A DNA stretch of 64,000 bases from Uranotaenia lowii (Eukaryota; Arthropoda; Insecta; Diptera; Culicidae). Each line of letters begins with the position of its first letter. Within the stretch, counting starts at the first letter, position 1. The translations under genes were made by a program, and so were the position numbers. The notes under the pieces are model-generated. The model ran no database searches. It was not told the origin of the DNA and saw only the letters and a list, made by a program, of their open reading frames with translations. Below are positions 23,745 through 33,499 of this stretch, in pieces. The stretch is taken from NCBI RefSeq assembly GCF_029784155.1, contig NC_073693.1, positions 231,189,621 to 231,253,620 of the forward strand. Reading direction: 5' to 3'.

Positions 23745-25485
23745 ACAAAAAAATAGGAAAGTTAATTCTAACGATCGTTGAAATCATAAAACTTACCATG
23801 AAATCTGTTGAACTTTGCTTAAGATTGCCAAATGTTCTCCCGCACGTATCCGAGCTATATTATTTAAAACCTGGCAAAATTCGGGCATTATATTTCCAAA
23901 TTTTCGAGGATCTATCTAACAAAAATCAAGAAAAAAACATTTGTTTCTTTTTTTTCATCGAAAAACATAATCAGATTTTGAATGATATTTCAAAAAATCG
24001 TTTATGTTTATTTTAACAAATCTAGCTTGAAAAATTTCATTTTCAGGCGTCAAAACTTAAAATTATAATGATGCAATTTGAATTTTTCGTTTGATTTTCC
24101 CAAAAAAAAAAGATGAATGAATCCGGATAAAATCAAAACATTTTCAACAAAATTTAGGCATCCTAGCCGGGCCAAACCTTTACACATTTTTTTTTTACTG
24201 AATATCCTTTCAAGTCTGGGTAAAACCGAGTAATCTGGTCAGCTTAATATTTCTAATTTGATTTCAACTAACTATAATTTTTTTTAAATAGGCTTCAATT
24301 TCTTTAAAAAAGTCATAAAATAAATCCAATTTTTTAAAGTTAAAGAATAAAATTAAAATTTTGCGGTTCAAATCGGATCTATGTACACTCGATCCAAGCT
24401 AAAGATTTTAGTTCAAAATTTGGTACATGAAAAATCTACAATATTAATAATGTTGAACAATACGCAAAAGCATATGAAATTCTCTGCAATTTCTTTGAGA
24501 GAAGAAAAATGTTTTTTTTATCATCAACTTCCTTTCATTAAAAATCAATTTCTGTGGATGTTTTTTTAAAAAAAGTATTTCATAAGACAAAACTATCAGA
24601 ATGATCTCAAATTATACTAAGTTTTGTCATTTCAGCTAAATTGTGCAAACGAACTGAATTCGGTTGCTTATCGAAATTTATTATTTTATTTTTATTGAAG
24701 AACTCATTCACGAGCTAAATTTAAATATGAATTTTGAGCTTAAATTCGAAATTTGAATTTTCAATATGTTTCTGAGTTTCAATACGTTTTCTAAACTGTA
24801 CATAGAAACGGTTTCTGAATTCAGAAATCTTCACCAAGAATTGAAATCAGTTTCAGAATCCTTAATCATGAAACTTTTTTATGTTTTAGTTTTGCATTAG
24901 AATAAAGTTCATGAACTTTGAATCTGATTTTTTATTTGAAATTGGTTCATTCGGAACTTTGAATGTGAATATAAAACAAAAATTCAGAATGATTTCCTAG
25001 TTTTGTTTCATATTCGGAAAAATATTATCGAAAGGTAAAAAATGCGTTTGAGTTTCAAAAATCATGAATCAAATTTTGAAGGATATGTAAAACCTTATTT
25101 AAACGGCGATTTAAAACACATCTTTTTGTTTCAACTTTTAATGATGGGTCGAATCGATAATAAAGAATATAAACTGGATACATATTCCTTAATATGAAAA
25201 CACAAATACAATTTCGATTTTGATTATAAGAAACCAACAATTTCTCTTAAATGAGTAAAATCTTGTTTTTTAGTGTAGAAATGCATTCCTATCATTAAGT
25301 GAGAAAATTTTGAAAAACTGTAGCTGAATTTTGAACTTGAGATTGGTTGGTTTTCGAGGTTTTGACGAGTTCTGAGTCAAGATTGTTACTATCGAATAAC
25401 CTTACTTCATAATCAAAATTTGATTAAGAATAATAGATTTTGAGTGTGAATTAGAATACTTTTCTTGCTTTTGAAAGACCCTCTA
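23745..25485 (+). repeat. Diverged 1.8-kb repeat, copy B
   Basis: Direct counterpart of 8580-10380. It is slightly shorter through scattered deletions. The tail of both copies reads CTTGCTTTTGA followed by GACCCT-like sequence. After the end of homology this copy runs into a G-run (25486-25498) and a C-rich stretch that look like part of another element. Confidence 0.7.
23818..24247 (+). mobile_element. GGTTGCC-family MITE within repeat B
   Basis: The ends are TTAAGATTGCCAAATG and TCTGGTCAGCTTAA. The interior has GCCGGGCCAAACC and CGTATCCGAGC. It occupies the same relative position as the copy at 8657, so insertion preceded the duplication of the surrounding 1.8 kb. Confidence 0.65.
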
Positions 25486-26270
25486 GGTGGGGGGGGGGGA
25501 GTTTAATCTTCAAACCCCCTCTCCCCCCATTCCTACGGCCATGATTCTGTGGCATTTTTTTGTTTTGAATTCATAGTATGAAGTCTTGATATTACTTCCC
25601 AATAGTCATGACTCATGAGTGAAATGTTTATTCTGCTTTCGATTAAGCACAGACCAAGTGATTAATGATTAAAAAATAGGAGTTTTTATATCTATCTTTT
25701 GCTAATCCAAAAACTTATGGATTGTGATAGAGTTATGAAATAAATTGTGAATTGAATTTTGCATTATTTCCTTGACCCTAACTATGATTTTATACCGTTA
25801 AATCAATAAAGAACAATTACAGTCACAACTTACCAGCTCTAACTTGCATTTTCCTTTAATTCTTCCACAATATTTGCACATGATGGATTAACAAATTGTT
25901 GTTTGAAGATATCATGGTTATTTGAAGGATATATGATGAACTCTTTAAAATTTCTTTGTATGTTAAAAATATTATGTGTACTCTGAGACAGCATATGAAT
26001 AAAAATTACACAATCCGGCCCTGGGCACCCATCACAAGGTAAATTCAAATAAGCAACTAACAACTTCAAAATTGAATTTTAATTTTTAAGATTTTTAAGA
26101 ATGAACATAACGCTTTAAATCTTAGCTTAAAAAGGAAATTTCACAGTATTTGTTCATTTTATTAAAACGAAGAAATCAAATTTAAACAATTAAATAAGTT
26201 TAACTCTAATCTGCAAATTTAAACAATAAAATATGTCTCAATTGGAAGTTGAGTGGTTTGTACTTTTATT
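25486..26270. other. Non-coding sequence with G-run and C-run
   Basis: A run of about 11 G residues (near 25487) faces a C-rich stretch at about 25516-25536. They could pair or be the end of an eroded element. No gene seen. Confidence 0.4.
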
Positions 26271-26746
26271 CAGGCGCATCTTAATAAAAACAATTCTGCT
26301 GTGACTGGATTAATTTAATTTTGAATTTTGCTTCACTTTATTTTAAGGACGCACCCTGAAAGCCCAGACAAAAATCCCTAAACCGACCTTAAGTATCAAT
26401 TTGACACTTTTCACTTAAAATAACTTTATCTATTACCTACCTTTTATCAACATTGACTCGCATGGAAAATTATTGATTTGCAGATTGAAATTTTATCAAA
26501 GAATGTCGAAAAAAAATCAAATATGAAATGGGTTAAAAAAGTTTAAATTTTTCAAAATTTCACAAATTTAGTTCAATGAGATCAAATTGGAGAAAAAGGG
26601 GCAGGGTTCAGCACCCTCCCTCCCACCATCACTCTTTCAAAATGAACTAGTTGTTCACTAGATATTGAAGTTCTTATTATTTTTGAAAATTTGTTAAATC
26701 ACCCCCCGCCCAGTCCCCCCATGGGCGAGCTCTAAGACCGCGCCTG
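26271..26746. mobile_element. Possible MITE with CAGGCGC ends
   Basis: CAGGCGCATCTTA at the left and TAAGACCGCGCCTG at the right form a short imperfect inverted repeat. CAG-type termini and C-rich subterminal sequence resemble hAT-derived MITEs, but I see no matching 8-bp target duplication. Confidence 0.4.
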
Positions 26747-28135
26747 AATCAGCCATAACTAGATGATAAATATGTTTCAAGTTTCAATAGAAGGAATTGT
26801 TCAAACATAATTAGTTTCATTACCTCAATACACACATTCAATTCATCCTGTTGTGACTTCCGGGAACACACGGAATTCAAGATGATTCCAATCAGATTTG
26901 TTTTTTTTTGTCCGTTCCCAAGTCAATTCAATAGAGAATCTTATGCGTGGCATTTAACGTTAACCTTTCCCCCGGACGACTGAAAACATCAAAGAAACGG
27001 AAGGCATTTCAAATTCATAGGACTATCCGACCCGCTACCCTCAATGCCACCATTCCAGAAGCAGGAGGTGAACGAGTCGACATAAATCTGTGCCCGGAAT
27101 GTGCAACCAGGCGAGGCGAGGCGAGGCGCGTGTGTTTGTGGTGCGTTTTTGTCAAAGAAACCGTCTCATCGTTTCATCAGTCAACTTTAACTTGGTCCGG
27201 GATTGTTGCCTAGCGGTTTTTCCGAGGCGGTCGGGACACGTCTTCCGGACCAGAATCGTGACAAGTTGATGATGGGAAAAGTTTGCCACCAGATGGTGTC
27301 CCAGCAGTACCAGTTTGCCAGAGAGCATTATCCTCGACATCTGGGAGCTTGTTAGCCCTCAGATTCGTGGGGTGAATCGCGCAGTCAACTTGCTGCCTTG
27401 GTTTGGGACCTCGCTCGGGGGAAGGAGTCGTCCTGAGTTTACTGACACAGACTGCCATCAGGCGTGATAAGATGTTATCCCGGGAGACGAGCGCCGTACT
27501 TTTTCTTGATTGATCGAGTGGTCAAGTGCGAGTGAAGCTCTAGGAAAGTGGGACAATGACCAAGTTTTATAGTTTGACGATGTTTTAAACGAAGCAATAT
27601 TTCAGTTTGCTATTGGGAGATGAGTCGATAATAACTATGACACTTGCGATTTTGATAACGTTGTGCATGTTTGGCCAATATAATATGAAGAAAAATCAAA
27701 TCAATGCATGTACAATAATGTTCATTGTACATATTTATGAATTACAACACATGGTTTAATGATAAATAAGGAAGAAAAAACAAAATGCTAGATTTTTTGA
27801 TTTATTATTCAAAATGCAACACATCTAATACTTCATTTTTGGGTAAATTGTATGTTTTTATGATTATAAGCACGACGAGGGAGAATGTAAGATTTTGCGA
27901 CCTTTTTTTGGATTTTATAAGACCAATTCATCTCCGTTAAGTGTGCCATACATTACAAAAACGCGTGGGCGAATTTGATAATTTGACGACGTCTGATTGC
28001 ATTTATGCTCGACTACACACGATACAAATATACATCTTGCAATTGCAATTCATTGCCGGCGAAATCAGCTACTAAAACATGAAAAAACCTTACCTCAGTT
28101 GAGGCGGAGTAAATGACCTGGAATACGATACGCCA
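26747..28135. other. Unique higher-GC region, no gene identified
   Basis: 26920-27540 has balanced composition and a short GGCGA tandem run (about 27110-27127). Overlapping open frames on both strands have no domain. Likely host non-coding DNA. Confidence 0.4.
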
Positions 28136-28378
28136 TACTCGCTAAATTTGAAATACTCAGAGCCCGGCTACCTTTTACTCAGACGTCGCCACATGTATGA
28201 AGCAGCCGACGGCTGATCTTAATGAACTCAAATATCAGCGGAAAATTTACTCAGACGTCAGGAAATTCGGCACTCAGAGAACTCGAGTGCTTGAAGGCGA
28301 CAACTGAGTAAATGATGATCAGTTTGTGCGAGGCGTCGAACTTCGTTGTTTTCGTGCAGCAGAAACTAGAAAATTTAC

Positions 28379-28530
28379 ATGGTGAATATTCATTTCAAAG
28401 GTAATTTCTAGCTATTAATCCGATATTATTTTTATTACAGGGTTCTGTGACGAAGGTGGTCCAAATACACTTGCCATAACTAAATCTATAACGGCATAAT
28501 GGGTCCCGGCCTTGGAGACAAAACCCGACG
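28379..28530 (+). pseudogene. Possible small exon pair of unknown gene
   Basis: ATG at 28379 opens MVNIHFK, followed by a GTAATT...TTACAG stretch (28401-28440). Removing it in phase gives GFCDEGGPNTLAITKSITA and then a TAA, with codon-like sequence continuing after it. A 40-base intron is shorter than usual in Diptera, so this may be a decayed gene or coincidence. It lies inside the ACTCAG-rich unit. Confidence 0.25.
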
Positions 28531-29544
28531 GGAGAAAAAATAATTTCAAATTTTTTAAAAATAAATGTGTTGCACAACATTTGGACTTTTTTTATTCATC
28601 AAATCAACAAATCCATCATTTGTCTGAAAAATAATATAGGTTTCAACTATTCTAGCATGGAAAAAGCGGCCAAAAACCGCTTCAGAATTATTCGCGCATT
28701 CTGAGTAACCATGGCTCAGTTGTCGCGAAAAGGGCTGTTAGTCAGTTCTGAGTAAAAGCCGTTTAGTCAGAACCCAAGTAACAATTTTAGCTTTATTATG
28801 GTCAGCAAAATATCGTTTGGACTATCGCATTAATCTTCATAAAAAGCTAAAGCGCATTCTATATCATCACCTGGACTCTAATAAAGCCAAAATCAGGCTA
28901 TTTGGCCCTACCCTAGAAACGTCATCAAGACATATAATTGTTGGTCATCAATGTTGGTCACCAAAGCATTTAAAAAGCTATTATAAAACATGTTAGAGAT
29001 TTTTGTTTTTTCGGTTCTGTCAGTTCTCGGAGTTTTTTTTTTATTTTTTCCAGCAACCATAATGGTTGATGAATGATGATTGCATTATTCAGATATGATC
29101 TGGTAAAATTAATAGCTAAAAAAACCAATATTTTAACCATATATTGAGCTTCTTTTCTACTGCCAGTCAAGATTTTAGGTAAAATGTACATGAAATAGTA
29201 TCTTAAAATAAATGCGCCTCGTCAAATCTGATGGTCAATTATGATGGAATTGATGGAAAAAGGCTCGAAAAAATATTTTCCAATGCTTGCATTGTGAATC
29301 CATCAACATGGCGTCATTTTGTGCCCTTCGATTTTGCAACCAACATGGCGTGAGTCAATTCATAGTTTTATTATGGTTTAATGATGACCCCAAAAAAAGC
29401 TACGATTTGACGTTTCTCTCGCAAGCCAACCAATTACACGCTAAGGTTGAGTTCCTCATTTCTGAGTTGTTAATCATTAGTACAGTAAATGAGGACAGAC
29501 TTTTTGAATGAAAAGGGATTGGTTTTGAATGACCCGTGGAATAA

Positions 29545-29930
29545 ATCATGAGTTGAAGTCAAATTTCGTTGTCTGACGCCATCTTGAAATCCAAGATGGC
29601 GGCTTCCGCTGAACTTTAAAATGGTGTAAATGACTTGAAATCGCATGAAACCCCAACAAAATCGGGTATCGGGTGAAAGGGCTAAACGAGTAGAAGTTAA
29701 ATTTCGCTATCAGACGCCATCTTGAAATCCAAGATGGCGGCATCCGCTCAACTTTTAATGCTTAATGCTAACAAAAAGTCGCATTAAACCACCACTATAC
29801 GGGTATTGGGTGAAAGGGCTAAACTAGAAGTCGATTTTTTTTTCTTTCCGACGCCATCTTGAAATCCAAGATGGCAGCTTCCACTGAATTTAAAATACTT
29901 TTAATCAATGAAAATCGCTTGAACACAACT
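29545..29930 (-). repeat. 137-bp satellite, left arm (3 units)
   Basis: Three units are anchored by the self-complementary core CGCCATCTTGAAATCCAAGA followed by TGGCG, at about 29577, 29715 and 29852. Spacing is 138 and 137 bp. Each core can fold into a 10-bp hairpin. Between cores lie GGGTGAAAGGGCTAAAC and CGCTGAACTTT-like words. Confidence 0.8.
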
Positions 29931-30339
29931 TTTTTCACGTAATACTACATTAAAACTACTATTTTAAGACAATTTAGATCATTTTAAATCACTTTTATTA
30001 TTTTTTCATTATGTTTCTAATGCATTTAGCACTTTTCTTGTTTTGTTTATAGTTTTTGTTTTTATTGCCATTTATGTAATTCTATTATTCCTATCATGTT
30101 ATTATGTTTAAATTGTATTGGTCTTATTCTAGCGAAAACTATAAGGTTATGTTGTTTCTGTTAACCGTCTGATTTAGGCACATGTGCCAAATTCGATGTT
30201 GGCAAAATCGAATGTTGCCAAAAACGAACGGGGTCTGTATTGTGGTGGTTTTTGTGGGATTTTCAGTCACTTACAGATTTTCAGAGAAACGCGAAAAGAG
30301 ATATTTGACTTCTATCATTTAGCCTTAGCACCCAATACA

Positions 30340-31060
30340 ATATATTTGGGAGTTTCATGCTATTTTCATTCATTTACAGTATTTTTAAGTTCAGCTGAAG
30401 CCCCCATCTTGGATTTCAAGATAGCGTCAGAATGCAAAAATAAACTTTTTATAGCTTATTCCAATTGACAAACACCCATATTTTGGAGGTTTCATGCGAT
30501 ATTCAATGATTTAGAGCATTTTTAAAGTTTATAGAAAGCTGCCATCTTGGATTTCAAGATGGCGTAAGATAGCAATATTCGACTTCTACTCGTTAAGCCC
30601 TTCCACCCACTACCACCTGGGTTTCATGTCATTTTAAGTCATTTACTACATTTTAAAGTTTAGCGGAAGCCGCCATCTTGGATTTCAAGATGGCGTCAGA
30701 TAGCGAAATTCAACTTCTACCGGTTGATTTATTTCAACTTATACCCCTATAATATAGGTTTTATGCGATTTTCAGTCATTTACAGTATTTTCAAGTTGAG
30801 TGGTAGCCGCCATCTTGGATTTAAGATGGCGACGGGCAACGAAATTTGACTTCTACTCGTTCATTACTTTCACCTAATAACCATATTGTGAAGGTTTCAC
30901 GATATTTTCAGTAATTTACAGCTTTGAAAATAAAAGCGGAAGCCGCCATCTTGAATTATTGATGGCGTCAAGCAACAATTTTTTTCCTACTATTTGGGCC
31001 CTTTCACTCAATACTCATATTGTAAAGATATTCATACTACTTTCGGTGATTTCAAGTTTT
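30340..31060 (+). repeat. 137-bp satellite, right arm (5 units)
   Basis: Five units run in the opposite orientation, with cores CCATCTTGGATTTCAAGATG at about 30402, 30540, 30671, 30808 and 30944 (spacing 131-138 bp). The last core is eroded. Intervening words TTCACCCA and CTTCTACTCG are the complements of those in the left arm. Confidence 0.8.
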
Positions 31061-31963
31061 CAAAGATGTATTTTTTTAATTTTAACTCAAAACCAACACG
31101 CATAACTTACCAAAAATGTGTGAAAATGGGAGTTCCAATTCAAATATGTGCTATCTAATCTGAGCGTGTCCTGTTTTGACATCTTGATCGAGAACTGTCA
31201 CTAAGTTTTATGACGGTTTAATAATCATGCACTGAGTGCTATTATAGAACATGCAAAAGAAAGCTTGGAGCAAACTTCTAGGTTTGTGTTTTATTATAGT
31301 TTAAAAAAAGCATTCACAACTCTTTCAAAATAACTAAAACAGCATGTTTAATAAAAGTTTTATTAGCGTTTTCAAAACCTTCTGAAAACATATGGTCGAA
31401 AAGAAATTATAAGCATTCTGCATGACCATAATAAAACCGCCATAAAACAAGCTGCACAAAAAAATGCCATAATTAAACCATAATAAAACTTCCTAATGCT
31501 AGTTGGCATAATCTGTGTTACTTGGGAACTGAGTAGGTGCGGTTTTGGCGACAACTGAGTAGCCGTCACTCTGAACTGAGTAGCTGAAAGTTAGCGAGTA
31601 GACAATTAAGATTTGATGCACGCTCGTTTTTCATAATCATTTTCGTGTTTTTTCAACCATTTTCTGGTTTTTCTGCTCAAGCTTGGATAATTCTTGTTTT
31701 TTTAACAATAGCCAAAATTTAAAAAAAATGGTTAAAAATTCTGCATTTGAATGACTGATCTTTGTTTTTGTTTTCTTAGTAGATTTTGTAGCGCTTCAGT
31801 TATTTAGGATTAGGTTTTTCCTGCTTTTTTTCTGTCAAGCCAAGTTTACTACAAGAAATATAGGGAAATATGAGTTGCCGGCTCCAATAAAACAATTGTA
31901 TGTATCGATGTGGTGAAAGGTTGATCTTTATAAAGCCGGTATCTGATTATATCGCATATTTAG

Positions 31964-32532
31964 GTCAAGCGACCCGGTTCCGAGTGCTCGCCATGGAAAA
32001 GCATATAATGTGCAATCCTCCTCCGCGACTTGGAAACTGGAAACAGAAATCAAAAAAGCACTGCCGCCTGAAAACTCAGACCCGAATACGAACATTGTCG
32101 ACCCGGATGCAGGATATCAATTTCAAGATGTTTCCAAAGGTAAGTTTTTTACGCTAAAAAATGAATCTATTAGAGCTTGTCCAGGAGAGTTATAGTAATG
32201 GTCTTCCGGCTCCCTGAAATCAAGAAAAAGCCAACCACTAAAATGATTGAAATTTATGGTTGATCTAAGGTCCAGTTGAAATAGTTCGTACGAATCTGAC
32301 CACGCAAGCTCCGATCGTCCTGAGACAATGCAGAGATAAATTTTGAATCCAAATAAAATTTGATTTACATCTTCTAATTTCAGGAACGATGCCGATTTCA
32401 ACAAAGGCTTATTATGTGGCAGCACAGTTGATTGAAGAGTCATTCCGGAAAATTTCCCACGATGATGGATCCATATTAAGCTGGTTTTCGACTCCTGATT
32501 CAACTTCGATGGTGCTCATAAACTCATTATGA
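31964..32532 (+). CDS. Two-exon open gene fragment, unrecognised
   Basis: A reading frame preceded by a possible acceptor (ATTTAG|G at 31963) encodes SSDPVPSARHGKAYNVQSSS and continues through ALPPENSDPNTNIVDPDAGY to a donor AAAG|GTAAGT at 32139. The intron 32140-32383 (244 bp) ends in TTCAG, and the phase-1 join continues in frame with GTMPISTKAYYVAAQLIEES and ends FSTPDSTSMVLINSL and a TGA at 32530-32532. No stop interrupts about 106 codons across both exons. I do not recognise the family. The 5' exon(s) are not identified. It could be the 3' end of a host gene or of a gene carried by a repeat. Confidence 0.5.
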
Positions 32533-33499
32533 GACTCACCGGAACGTGGAAGGACTGCAAAAAAAAATTCTGAGTTTCGTAGTGAATTCCAGAAAATTGA
32601 TAATTATTATAAGTGAAGCAGTTAATAAATTGAGCTTTATGGTAAGATATATGCATTTTATGTTTTTATTTTTTCAATGGGTCAAATTTATTGCATTGCA
32701 GCATGCTTTAATAATCCAATTAAAATTCTTACGAAAACGTTCAATTTATTTCAAAAAGAATAATTATTTTCCGAAAACAGTTATTTTTCAAACATTATCC
32801 ATGTGTGAGAGCACTATGGTTATTTTTCAATCGTGCTGAAAGTTCGTAAAAAAATATTGTGTTTTGTATTTTGAAAATCTAAAAACGCAAAAAATGTGCC
32901 AAATTACGTCAACTTACCAATTCTCTTATCAAAATTTATCTGGTATGACTAAAGCAATTTTTATGATTCAATTTTTACATCACTCTTTATCATTTTTGAT
33001 GGTCATGATCTTGAAAAATTTCAAAAAATATATATGCTTATGACCAACGTATAGCTTTTAACTTTAGCTTTCTTGGACACTAAGTGATATTTTTGTTAGC
33101 ATTCCGTAGCTGATTTACAGTCATTTTTTCCAAGCATGTTTTTTTCGGATTTTTTATCTTAGACTTTGAATAACGGAAAATTGAAGTGCTGTAGGTGGAT
33201 ACTGCCTGAAAGGTATATTTGAGTTACATCACGAGGTTTCTAAATCTATGATTTTTTTAAGAGTCGGTTAAGAAACAAGAGAGAAATAGTGGGTTTAGTC
33301 AGGAGTGTCAAATTGACACTCCAGGGACTTTGAAACGGGTAAAAATTTCAGGGACGAATGAGGGCTAATCAGAAGGAGCACTAAAAGTAGAACGCCTTTT
33401 TCGTTAATTTTGTTAGTTTTATCTTTCTAATATGCTTATTTTTCTCAAGCGTATTCTTATTTTTCTATAATTTATTATTATACAACAACTGTTAAAACT
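32533..33499. other. AT-rich non-coding sequence
   Basis: It follows the stop of the upstream fragment. A perfect palindrome GGAGTGTCAA-A-TTGACACTCC sits at 33302-33322. No gene seen. Confidence 0.5.

Larger units (their letters stand above)
28773..31526. mobile_element. 2.75-kb palindromic element with CCCAAGTAACA ends
   Basis: CCCAAGTAACA at 28773-28783 has its exact reverse complement TGTTACTTGGG at 31516-31526. AA lies outside each end, and joining the flanks restores an uninterrupted CAGAACTGAGTA phrase typical of the surrounding unit. TTTTATTATGGT-like words recur in subterminal positions on both sides. The middle is an inverted array of a 137-bp satellite. It has no transposase and no coding capacity that I can support. 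The ends resemble those of the CCCGAGCAGAC elements at 11945 and 16236. Confidence 0.7.
28136..31600. mobile_element. Outer ACTCAG-rich inverted-repeat unit, split by an insertion
   Basis: TACTCGCTAAATTT at 28136 is matched by TTAGCGAGTA ending at 31600. Inward, ACTCAG and GTCGCC words on the left pair with GGCGACAACTGAGTA and CTGAGTA words on the right. The motif CTGAGTA or TACTCAG occurs more than ten times in 28130-28780 and 31527-31600. Removing the 28773-31526 insertion restores a continuous series of these words, leaving a unit of about 700 bp. No transposase is seen. Confidence 0.55.

Noticed and set aside
32123..32503. 126-codon minus-strand open frame
   Set aside because: It lies antisense to the spliced plus-strand frame and its intron, which have consistent splice signals. 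The antisense frame has no recognisable feature.
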